A DNA stretch of 64,000 nucleotides, taken from assembly GCA_910589415.1 (NCBI GenBank), contig OU342632.1, positions 35,477,637 through 35,541,636 of the forward strand, given 5' to 3'. Shown in pieces: positions 24,001 to 36,800 of the stretch. Numbering within the stretch: position 1 is the stretch's first letter; the number at the start of each line of letters is the position of its first letter. The notes beneath the pieces are model-generated. The model searched no databases. It was given only the letters and a program-made list of their open reading frames with translations, and had not been told where the DNA came from. The stretch comes from Malachius bipustulatus (taxonomy: Eukaryota > Arthropoda > Insecta > Coleoptera > Melyridae). Made by a program: the position numbers and the translations under genes.

Positions 24001-27000
24001 ATTTCAACAAGGGCTTGTTAAATTTTAGCTCGAAGGGAGAATTTTGAAGGTGCCTCGTCCTTGGTCGCTTTTAAATCAGACGCAAAATCAAACAAATATA
24101 TTAACTCCCTGAAGGGACGCAATTCATGGAAGGTTTTCCCTAGCGTTTTACGAAAACAACCAAGGAAAAAATGATCGATTGTACCCACACGCTGTAAATT
24201 TAAGGCATCGTTATTACAAAGAGGACAAACAAGTTCATTTTTTCCTTTATACATTCACAATGTTTTCTTATTTAAATCTGTTTAACATTGTCTGTAACAA
24301 GAGCATTTCATTAATCGAATTCGTCAATAGGAAAATTACGATTAGGACGAATTAGCAAAATTTTGTTTAAGAAAATTCAAAAAAATTGTTTTGATCCAAC
24401 AAAAGTTAATGAGAAGCTATAGAAATAGAAATTTTAATTATATCTTATCTTACTTTCTACATCGATCTTTTTTAAGTGTAACGAGAAATGTTCATAAATA
24501 ATTCAAATAAACGTAAAAGCATTGTAGGTATGATTTAATCGAGTGAGGAGGTAAAAGGGGAAAAAATTCAATCACGCTAAAATAAGAATAAGTAGTCTAT
24601 TTTCTCTTCGCTGTTGTGCATCTCATTAATTACGAAAAGCGAGAAGATAAAATTAATAACAGCATAAAAACGGGTTGCTTCTAAATAATTGAACTGACGT
24701 ATCATTTTCCTCAAGTAAAACAATTCTTTAAAGTTAGTACTTTTTTGATGTCTCATTATTTCAGCTGCCAAAAAAAAAATTCTTGAAACAAAAAATTAAG
24801 TTAAGCATGAAAATGCTTCCCTAAAATGTCCAACGACGGTCGGTCCGCGAATGCTTCGTTTTTGAGATACGTCTTATTTTTTACGCCGTCAAAAAATTGT
24901 TTTCCTGTGACGAAAAATAAGTGAAAACGAGTTCTTAAAACGTCCGTAAACAATTGATTCGCAAACGTTACTTTTATGAGATACGTCACATGATTTACGG
25001 TGTCAAAAAATTGTTTTCTATTTCTACCTAATGTATAGGTACAAAAACACTTCAGTTAGATAGAAAACGCGTTTTGAAAATCTTTGAGATACGTCTTTTT
25101 GCATCATTTGGAGATTGCTTGCGCCATCATTTTTTTCCCTATAACAACAAAATAAGTAAAAGTGAAATCTCGTTTTAAAAAAGTGCATTAATGTTCAGTT
25201 CGCAACGCTTCGTTTTTGAGATATGTCCTATGATGTTTATTGTGTCAAAAAATTCTTTTTGCTAAATCGTTTCATAAAGTTGCCATTTTGATTGTTAATT
25301 TAGTTTGGAAATGGCATCCCTTTAAGCACAAATGCGTATAAAGTATGTCACGTTTAGACAATTGTTCTTAAAAGTGACGTAAATGACAATTTAAAGCAAG
25401 TTTTTATGAATCTTCATAGAGTCTGTCACTTTGGGAATATAAAATACCAATCTCTAGAGTTCATAAATTTTTATCCCTTGACGACTTAGAGTTTTGTTTG
25501 TTGTTTTTTGGCGATTTAACAAAAAATCTTGTGTGACATACATTGCAAAAGAGTTCTTAAAAGCACTTCGACGATTGTCAAACTCGGCCTTCGGCCTTCT
25601 TTTTCAATTTTCTTCCATGCTTAAAACACTATCATTTTGCAATTTGTATCACAAACTATAATTTCCTGAAACAAATAAATAAATAAAAGTGAAAACACGT
25701 TTTCAAACGTCAATGGACATTCTCTTCTGTTCGTGAATTCCCAGTTTTTGAGATACGTCACATTATTTTAAGTGTCAAAAATTTGTTTTCCTAAAACAAG
25801 AAAGTAAAAGGGAAAACGTGTTCTTAAAATGTCAATAAATAGACGTTCGATCAGCAAATGTTTCGTGTTTGAGATACATCCTATTGTTTGCTTTGTAAAA
25901 AAAATATTTTCTTATAACAACAAAGTAACTAAAAGTAAAATCCTATTGCTTAAACTGTTAAAAAAATCATTTTTCCTCAACAACAAGGTAAGTCAAAGTG
26001 AAACCACTTTTTTAAAATGTGAATTGATGATCGATTCGCAAATGCTTTGTGTCTGAGATACGTCTTATAATATTGATGGTGTCAAAAATTTTGTTTTCCT
26101 AAAACAAAAAATAAGTCAGAGTGAAAACGAGTTCTTAAAACGTCCGTAAACAATAATTGATTCGCAAACGTTACTTTTATGAGATACGTCACATGATTTA
26201 CGGTGTCAAAAAATTGTTTTCTTAGGATGTATAGGTACAAAAACACTTCAGCTAGATAGAAAACGCGTTTTGAAAATCTTTGAGATACGTCTTTTTGCAT
26301 CATTTGGAGATTGCTTGCGTCATCATTTTTTTCCCTATAACAACAAAATAAGTAAAAGTGAAACCTCGTTTTAAAAAAGTGCATTGAAGTTCGGTCCGCA
26401 ACGCTTCGTTTTTGAGATATGTCCTATGATGTTTATTGTGTCAAAAAATTCTTTTTGCTGAATCGTTTCTTAAAGTTGCCATTTTGATTGTTAATTTAGT
26501 TTTGAAATGGCATCCCTTTAAGCACAAATGCGTATAAAGTATGTCACTTTTAGGCACTTGTTCTTAAAAGAGACATACATGACAATTTAAAGCAAGTTTT
26601 CATGAATCTTCATGGAGTCTGTCACTTTGAGAATATAAAATACCAATCTCTAGAGTTCATAAATTTTTATCCCTTGACGACTTAGAGTTTTGTTTGTTGT
26701 TTTTTGGCGATTTAACAAAAAATCTTGTGTGACATACATTGCAAAAGAGTTCTTAAAAGCACTTCGACGATTGTCAAACTCGGCCTTCGGCCTTCTTTTT
26801 CAATTTTCTTCCATGCTTAAAACACTATCATTTTGCAATTTGTATCACAAACTATAATTTCCTGAAACAAATAAATAAATAAAAGTGAAAACACGTTTTC
26901 AAACGTCAATGGACATTCTCTTCTGTTCGTGAATTCCCAGTTTTTGAGATACGTCACATTATTTTAAGTGTCAAAAATTTTCCTAAAACAAGAAAGTAAA

Positions 27001-30000
27001 AGGGAAAACGTGTTCTTAAAATGTCAATAAATAGACGTTCGATCAGCAAATGTTTCGTGTTTGAGATACATCGTATTGTTTGCTTTGTAAAAAAAATATT
27101 TTCTTATAACAACAAAGTAACTAAAAGTAAAATCCTATTGCTTAAACTGTTAAAAAAATCATTTTTCCTTAACAACAAGGTGAAACCACTTTTTTTAAAT
27201 GTGAATTAACGATTGATCCGCAAATGCTTCGTGTCTGAGATACGTCTTATAATATTGATGGTGTCAAAAATTGTGTTTTCCTAAAACAAAAAATAAGTCA
27301 GAGTGAAAACGAGTTCTTAAAATGCTAATAGATAGACGATCGATCCGCAAATACGTGTTTGAGATACATCCCATATTGATACGTTATCAAAAAAAAAAAG
27401 AATTTACTTATAACTAAGTAAGCAAAAGTGAAATCCTATATCGCTAACGCTGTTAAAAAATAATTTTTCCTTAACAACGAAGTAAGTCAAAGTGAAACCA
27501 TTTTTTTTAATGTGCATTGACGTTTGGTCCAAATGTTTCGTTTTTGAGATACGTCACATTATTTAGGATATTTCTTAGTATGTATACACATATACGTTAC
27601 ATGGAAAACTCGTTTTAAAAATCTTTGAAATACGGCTTTTTCCGAACGTCCATGGACGATCTATTCTGCCCGTAATTCCCCGTTTTTGAGATACGTCACA
27701 TTATTTAAAGTGTCAAAAATTTGTTTTCCTAAAACAAGAAAGTAAACGTGAAAACATGTTCTTAATATGCCCATAGATAGACGTTCAATCCGCAAATGCT
27801 TCGTGTTTGAGATACATCCCATATTGATACGTTATCAAAAAAAGTATTTACTTATAACTTATAAGCAAAAGTGAAATCCTATATCGCTAACGCTGTTAAA
27901 AAATAGTTTTTCCTTAACAACGAAGTAAGTCAAAGTGAAACTACTTTTTTTAAATGTGCATTGACGATTGGTCCAAATGTTTCGTTTTTGAGATACGTCA
28001 CATGATTTAGGGTGTTAAAAAATTGTTTTCTTAGTATTTATACACACATATACTTCATATACATGGAAACACGTTTTAAAAATCTTTGAGATATGTTTTT
28101 TCCGAACGTCCATGGACGATCTATTCTGCCCGTTAATTCCCCGTTTTTGAGATACGTCACATTATTTAAAGTGTCAAAAATTTGTTTTCCTAAAACAAGA
28201 AAGTAAACGTGAAAACATGTTCTTAAAATGCTCATTAGATAGACGTTCAATCCGCAAATGCTTCGTATTTGAGATAAGTCTTATAATATTTATGGTGTCA
28301 AAAAATGGTATATCTCATTGTTTGCCTTGTCAAAAAAATTATTTTTAGTAACAACAAAATAAGTAAAAGTGAAATCCTATTGCTTACGCTGTTGAAAAAT
28401 AATTTTTGCCTTAAATAATAATAATTAACAACGGAGTAAGTCAAAGTGAAACCACTTTTTTTAAATGTGCATTGATGATCGGTCCGAAAATATTTCGTTT
28501 TTGAGATACGTCCTATAATGTTTATGATGTCAAAAAATGTTTTTTTTTAAACAAAAAAATTAGTAAGAGTGAAAACGAGTTCTCAAAATGTCCCTATGTA
28601 GACGATCGATCAGCGAGTCTTATTTCGTTTTTGAGATACGTTCTATTCTTTATAAATGAGAAAAAAGTTCATTAAGACAAAAAGAAATAAGTATAAGGAA
28701 AACATATTCTTAAAATGTCCGTAGACGATGGGCCGACGATTTCAGCATTTTTGAGATACTTTCCATGATTTTTTCCTCGATTTTTTCCAAATGTAAGCAA
28801 ATTATTTTTCTAAAAGAAAAATATGAGTGAGAGTAAAAAGAGCGTTCAGCACAGATGCCGTCAATCCCATCACCCTGTATAAAGATGCTTTGTTGATAGA
28901 TAAATAAACCAGGACGTAATTTGCACTTTATCTTATTATACGCTTACTCTTATTCGCCTAACGATAAAACACGAGTTCCACGCTGATGCACATTTACATA
29001 AATTTGTTTTCTAAGTAAATTAAGCACGTGATACTTTCTTGATAGCGTCTCATGACTGTTTAATATTCTCTCTCGTAATTGCATTTATTTAGAACTCCAA
29101 TGTTTCAAAATGCTTTGTATAATATGTTCCCCTTTAAAGAACCACAAGAGGAAACTGCAAGCAAGACTGCGCCAAGAGGGAAATCTTATAAAGATGCTTG
29201 ACTGTCGTCGTGGTCTTATTTCATTTTGAAGATTACGGCAATCACGGTTTTCATGGTAACTGGATGGGAAAGGGTTGCGCTAATTTAATTTTGTCTGATT
29301 CATATTCTTGGATTTAAGTTTTAAAATAATTAACAATTTTTCTTCAAATAAACTTCAAACAATAGACTGGCGGAATAAAAAAATCACTCCATTGTACTTT
29401 TCAATCTACTTAAAAAGGCTGAAAATTATTTTCTTTTCAGTTTTCTTTATTAGCTGATATGATAAGACGTTTCTTTTTTACAAAGATTTTTTTGTTATAT
29501 CTAAAAGCATAATTTCCACGATTTTTCCCCTTATATACCTCCATGCGCCTGCTCAGATAAGGCAAATATTTTTTGCCTTTTAAATAAAGAAAGTTACAAC
29601 CTATCTCTCGGTAACGGAAACACCGCATTAACAGATTTATAAAGCCGTGTAAGCTTATAAAAAATTTATTGAACCTGCTATCAAGGGTTTCCGTAACAAT
29701 TAACTAACTCCAACCCCAGTTCTATAAATAATGATCTCCCTAATTTTCGAAGCCCCTAATGTTGTAACTTTCAGCAATTATCGCTGAAGGGTTCGACTTC
29801 GACTCCCTATTCGAGTTTTCTTCTAATGCCATTACTAGCTAAATCTAATTTTAGATCTCTACCATCTTAACACAATTTTGCAATGTTGTCGCTTCAAGTT
29901 CCACCCGATTAATAATTAATCAGCCCACTCGTTCTATAAAAATTTGAAGGTCGCATTTTTTTCCGTGATTAATTTTCACATGCCCTTTTCCTCATACTTA

Positions 30001-33000
30001 CTCTATGACAGGATTAAGTTCACATCGATTCTCTGTTAAAAGCTTATTTCGTGTTATTTTCCATTTCATCGCTGAATATTTTTCATAAACACACATCTCA
30101 GGCTTCAGACATTGTTGTAGCAACACGCACGTCAACTGGCTTCTTTTTCATTCACTTTTTGATATGATAGCTGAGCCTTTTGTCTGGCATTTTTCGATAC
30201 ACATTTTCGTTTTTTGCTAAGATCGTGTAATTACTGTCAATGACTGTCGATCATGTCACGTACAGGGTGATTTTTTGAAAAAAAGATACCAGGGCGGATA
30301 TCTCTGATTCAGATAATAGGTCAACAGTCAAAAATTTCCAATTCCATTTTTGTCTGAAGAGGCATCATTTGAAGTAGGTACATTTGATATGTTCATCATT
30401 CCCCCTCGCCATCATCAAACATCCTTTGGAAATCTTAAATAGGATCCGAAATCCAGAGGCGCATTTGTTTTTTCGTTTAATTGCAATGAAAATAACGTTT
30501 TCTGAACAACACAACCCTAATTATTACCACTGGTGGTGGTAATATGTCATACTGATGAGCTGGAAATCACCAGTGAAACATCGATATCTCTGTTTTTACC
30601 ATTCCAGCATTCCACTAGGGTTGTATCGTTCAGAAAACGTTATTCTTATTCAGTAAATGGATTGCTGTAATTGATATGATTTATTATTGTAACACTTTGT
30701 TTCTTACGTCAATTTTTGTTTGAAGGGGGACATTTCTTATGGAACATCGGTTCTTGAAAAGACCAAATTTTGAATGCTTATTGTCTTTTGAATCCGCTTA
30801 GGGGCCCCAAAATTTGGGAGATTTAATGATGATTTCTGCAGGGCAGGCCTTTTTAACGATTTTTTTCAAGAGTTTTCGAAATGCCAAATTTCCCAGATCC
30901 AAAAACATAGAGTGACACTTGGGACTAATAACAGATTTTGATCTCCATTTCAATAAATTAGAAATTTTATACCTTTGTCGTGTAATTTAGGCTTGGATTT
31001 TGCACTATTAAAATTTTTCTTTTTATTTTTTGAGGTTTATAATAAGGTGTCAAAAATATGTTAATTTCGGAGCTTTAAAAAAGCGATTTTGGCAGGGCCA
31101 TAGACTTTTTTGTAATTTTTTCATCTTCATCGAAGTGCCAAATGTTCTTGTTCAAGAGGTCTAATATCATTATGGGTTGTCAGGAGTTACAAATTGTCTT
31201 TGAACATTTGGATCTATTTTAAGGTAACGCAAAATTATTAATTTTGCGGGAGCATTTATGATGATTTTTGGTTATTGACAATTTTAAAAGTCTATTTCCC
31301 AACTGCCATGGTCCAGAAAAATCCAGTTAATTTTCATTGGTTCTTGAAAAAAACAAATTTTGAATGCTTATTGTCTTTTGAATCTATTTTAAAATGCCCT
31401 AAAATGTGGGAAATTTTATGGTGATTTCTGTAGGGCAGATTTTTTAAGTGTTTTTCCAGGACTTTTTGAAGTGCTGAATTTCCCAGGTTGAAAACATAAC
31501 GTGACTTAGAATAATGAAAAACAAATTTTGTTCTCCATTTCAAAATTTTGAAATTTTAGACCTTTGCGTGGCTTGGATTTTGCACGTTCAAATTTTTTAC
31601 GCATTTGTCTTTGAGGGTTTTTTTTCATTAACGCAATGTGTTAATCTCGGTGCTTTTGTAGCTATTTTGGCAGGGCCATACAATTTTTTGTAATTTTTTC
31701 ATCTTCATCGAAGTGCTAAATGTACAGGGTGTCTCATACAACTTGCCCATGTACCATGTACCTCATTAAAGAACATGTAGGTGATACGAAAAATTTTTTC
31801 GGATAAATGTTGTTTCAGCAAAAAATAGCTCAGCTTTAAAGCACCATATGAAGATAGCCATTTGACACTTTTGAACGCCATCTTCACCAAAAGATCTTGA
31901 AATTGTTTTTCTTTAATTTTTTAGAACTAAACATGTAAAATGTTTAATCATATAGCAGTGTTGCCACGTTTTGCAGAATAATAGTTTTCTTCATTTTTTC
32001 AAAAGACGAAACCAATGGCATGTAACAACATAGGATTGAATTCATTTGTTTTCATTCAAATCGTATTTTTTCTTTGGAAAAAATCTGTATAGATACAACA
32101 TGCATGTATTCTGACGTATTTATTATAAACGGCCAATGGTTTCCATGACAATAACAGCTCATGTTCGTAAATATTTTGACAGTTTTACTTCTTGAGCCCT
32201 TAAGCCTTTATATTTTTAATGATTTTTCCAAAAAAACACGAATAGATAATATGTCATTGGATTCGTCTTTTGAAGTAGGTACTTTCGAATGAGCCCATGA
32301 AATATATTTTAGGGGCTATTTGAAAAAAATAAGTAAATCATTACTATAAAAAACGTGCCAACAATGCCTTGTAATTGAACATTTTACATTTTTTGTTTCA
32401 AAAAATTAAATAAGAATAATTTGAAAAAATTCTGGTGAAAATGGTGTTCAAAAATGTCAGATAACAATCTATACATAGTGCTTGTTCAAAGTTGATATAT
32501 TTTTGCTGAAGAGGTCTAATAAATTCGAAACAAGAGGTCGGAGGCCCCTTAATGACATACATTAGTGGATTTGAATTTCTCAGCCTTTTTGCCTTCTATT
32601 TAAAAAAAAAAACAGTAACTTAGCATCATAACCCTGTATACAGGGTGATCCCGAAATGGCGGACACGGAATACAGGGTGTTGTAGAGGATGTTCAGAAAG
32701 ACTGTAAATTTAAAACAAAAATGGGTTCCTCGACTTCGTTACCGAGATATAGGGTGTCCTTTTTCCAAACTTTAAATGGAAATGGCGGCCAAATTTAAAC
32801 AACCTCCACTGGCAAAGCACATGGTTTCACAAAACTATAACGATAGTGTTTGCTTTTTATTATTTTTATTATCGGGACCGGATTTACAGGCATCCAAAGT
32901 TTACCTATTCCCCGAGTTCAACAAAATTTTTCAATGTGGCATCGTTGTTCGAATTCGAGATTTTGAATAATATTATCGACTATGTCGTATTCACGCAACG

Positions 33001-33806
33001 ATTATTGTTTTAAGCTTTGTTGTGTTTCCATTTTATATGTTTCCATGGTAACACTCTATCTGGGTATTGTAGACCTACACATTATTTTTCTGCCTGAAAA
33101 AGGGTCAGTGCAGTGTTGTGACTTTATTTTCTACAAAAGTGGTCATATCTTCTTAAGGGAGCCCTACTTGAGAAAACAGTAAATAAAACTTAGAATCTTT
33201 AATCCACAATAGATGCTGTGGTGCTGTCCGTGTCCGCCATTTCGGGATCACCCTGTATAAAATGTTGGCCATTTTTTTCTTTAATAAGGTAGAGGGATAA
33301 GTTTTATGAGACTCCCTGTACTTGTTCCAGAAATCTAATGCCATTATGGGTTGTCAGGACTTACAGATTTTGACATCGTTTCAGCAAGACCTTATTTTCA
33401 GTAAATTTTTCTCCATTTCTGAGGGTCCCGAAATTTCGAGTTTTTTGAGTTTATTTTATTAATTTTTGTTTTTTTTTATTAATTTGTTAATTTTTTATTA
33501 ATTTTAATAATTATTTTAAAATTATTAATTTTGTGGTTTGAAAAGTTTTTTCTCTGAAACTTTTGACAAGGACAAATATTATGTTACTGTTTCACCTTCG
33601 GCGTCTATTTAATGCTCCCAAAATTCCTGAGTTTCGATGTTTTTATGGCGTTTTTGCAAGTCTAATGATTTTAGTGTATTTTTTAACAAAAAATACACTA
33701 TTGAGGACTACATCACTTTCCAAAAATCACCCAAACTCATCAAATGTCCACCGATCATGACCCCCAGATTACGAAAAAGTGGTTTTCCAAAATTCACCTG
33801 CCCACG

Positions 33807-33837
<31 letters not shown>

Positions 33838-36800
33838 TATTTATTTCTCCAAAATCACGATTTTTCGATTTTCAAAACGCTCCTGTAGCTTTATCTTTCA
33901 AGATTAGTGAACGAAATTTTGGATTCTTGTAAAGCTTTGGAATGACTTTAGATTTTCGTTGAAAAAATTTCCAAAAGTCACGTTACTTCTACAGGGTGTC
34001 CTTTCAAAATTCCATACATCCGGACTTTGAGGCACGGTTTCTGGCCACAGTTTTCAATTTAGGGGGCTGAAATTTTTGTGAGAGTAAGATGTCCACAAGG
34101 AGTGGTCTGGTATTGCACTTGAGCAAAATCGATCGAGCCGTTTCAAAATGGCGGCCATTTTAATTTTTGGAAAAAGGACTATTTTTTGAACCCCTGTATA
34201 AGCTAGATAGAAAAAGAGTTTTATATCAAATTCACAATATTGGAAGTAAATGACTTGAAATTTAATTTCATGCAACAAAATTTGCATTTTTTCTATTAAT
34301 AAGCCAGTGGCGTGGGTAGGAAAAGGGTAAAAATGGCTAAATTTCTCCAACAATTTATGAGCACATTTTTGAAGTAATTAAACTGAAATTTTTACAGTAG
34401 ACAACTATACTAATAGACTTCAACCCTTGAGAATTTCAAAAAGTAAATAAGAAAAATGGCGGAGATATTCGATTTTTTTTTACATGATGTTTTTTTTAAA
34501 TTAATTTCTCTAAATTTTTAAAAACGCTCCTGTAGCTTCATTTTTCAAGATTAATGAACGAAATTTTTTACTCTTATAAACCTTAGGGCTGACGTTTGAT
34601 TTTCGTAAAAAACATTTTCCTAGAGTTGTGTTACTTCTACAGGATGTCCCTCCGAATTTCAGAAAAAAAACCGTCCGTGAGGCACGGTTTCTGGTCGAAG
34701 TTTTCAATCTAGAGCGCTGAAATTTTTTTGGTAGTAAGATACCCTCAAGTAGTCGTCTACTGTATTTGAGTAAAATAGGTAAAGACATTCCAAAATGGCG
34801 GCCTTTTCAATTTTTGGAAAATGGCTAGATTTTGAACCCCTAAATAGGCAAGATCAAAAACTTTTAAACAAAATTAACAAGATTGGAATAAACTTATTTG
34901 AAATTTGAGCTAATGCAATACAATTTGCATCATTTCTATTAATAAGCCAGAGGCGTGGGTAGGAAAAGGGTAAAAATGTCTACATTTCTATAAACATTCA
35001 TGAGCTTATTTTTGAAGGAATAGAACGGAAATTTTGATAGTAGACAACTATACTAATAGCAGTTAACCTTCAAAAATTTCAAGAAGCAAATATAAAAATG
35101 GCGGAGATATATTCGAATATTTTTAAATGATGTTTATTCCTCTAAAATTTCAAACTTTCGGTTTTCAAAACTCTCCTTTCAGTTTTTTCCGAATTTATTA
35201 AAGGTAGTGTAAAAAATAGTATTTTTCAAGTAAAGTTAGCCAGTGGCGGGCATAGGAAAAGGGACAAAATTGTGAAATTTTGCCAATTTTTTTGATTTTT
35301 AAATTTAAAAATCCATTCTAAGGCACGTGTTGAAACGAAATGAAATGAAATTATCACATAAAATTTTTCACATTAAAGCACTACGCTAACATGACATGAC
35401 TATGGAAAATTTCAGAAAGCCAATAATTTAAAAAGCGGTGAAAATATTCATAATTGAATCGCATAAAAATACACTATTTCTGCGATTGATGCGCAAGAAG
35501 GTTTTTTTTTTGTAACGTTTTCCTGAGTTTTAATTAAAATGCCCAATTTTCTTGATCAAGAAATGTAATAATTGCGAGTTTTCAGAGAGTTGCAGATTTC
35601 GCTTTCAGTTTCAAAAAATCTCAGGCAACAGTTCATTCGCTTGATTTCTCAAAATTATTAATTTTTGGGTCTTTTATGATTACTGTTGCAAGTCTGTAGA
35701 CGTTTAAGTGATTTTGACATCTTTTTTTCAGTAAATTTAATATTATTCTTAGTATTTTTTTCAGTCAAAATTATTTGAGTTTTGAAAAGTACAAAAAGTA
35801 CAAACTGTTTCACATTCGAGGTCCATTAAAGTGTCCATAAATCTCCAACTTCGATGTTTTTAAGGCGTTTTTACAAGACCCCCCAGGCGTTGTTCGTTGT
35901 CTTGAATTTGGGGGGTGAGTTTTTTTTTTCAATTTCAGTAGTTTTTGAGTTTGGACCAAAAACGCTCATTTTCAAATTTGTGGGGTATTCTATTCGAGGT
36001 CTATTGAAGGTGCCCAAAATTCCTGAACTTCCAAGTTTTTAAGGCGTTTTTGTAAAGGTAATGATTTTCCTATAACTTTTTCCCGAGTTTTAATAATTAC
36101 GAGTTTTCAGAGAGTAGCAGATTTTGGTTTCTGTTTCAAAAAATCTCAGGCAACAGTTCATTCGCTTGATTTCTCAAAATTATTAATTTTTGGGTCTTTT
36201 ATGATTACTGTTGCAAGTTTGTAGACGTTTTAGTGATTTTGACATCTTTTTCAATAAATGAAATATTATTTTTAATATTTTTTTCAGTCACAATTCTTTG
36301 AGTTTTGAAAAGTACAAAAAATATGTTACTGTTTCACCTTCGAGACCTATTGAAGGTGCCCAAAATTCTCTAACTCAGATGTTTTTAAGGCGTGTTTGCA
36401 AGACCCCCCAGGAGTTGTTCGTTGTCTTGAATTTGGAGGGTGAGTTTGTTTTTCCTCATCATTTCAGTAGTTTTTGAGTTTCGAGCAAAAACGCTCATTT
36501 CAAAATTTGTGGGGTATTTCATTCGACGAGGTCTATTGAAGATGTCCAAATTCCGTAACTTCGAAGATTTTAAGGCGTTTCTGCAAAAATAATGATTTTT
36601 TTGTTACTTTTACCCGAGTTTTAGAATGCCCAATTTTCGTAATAATTACGAATTTTCAGAGAGTTGCAGATTTTGGTTTCTGTTTCAAAAAATCTCAGCA
36701 ATACTTCATTCGCTTGATTTCTCAAAATTATTAATTCTAGGGTCTTTCATGATTACTGTTGCAAGTCTGTAGACGTTTAAGTGATTTTGACATCTTTTTC

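Larger units (their letters stand above)
30740..33600. repeat. Tandem repeat, unit about 590 bp, interrupted by an insertion
   Basis: ggttcttgaaaa...caaattttgaatgcttattg occurs at 30749 and 31339; ttcatcttcatcgaagtgc occurs at 31120 and 31699. The second unit is cut by the element at 31725-33318 and resumes at cttgttccagaaatctaatg. The rest is poly-purine/T-rich with no ORF. Confidence 0.82.

Noticed and set aside
25829..27209. Two almost identical ORFs starting [12 protein letters not shown] at 25829 and 27021
   Set aside because: Identity comes from the 1.2-kb satellite duplication, not from protein conservation; the reading is low-complexity.
24790..28860. CRISPR-like array
   Set aside because: Repeat spacing is irregular, spacers are themselves repeats, and this is eukaryotic DNA.
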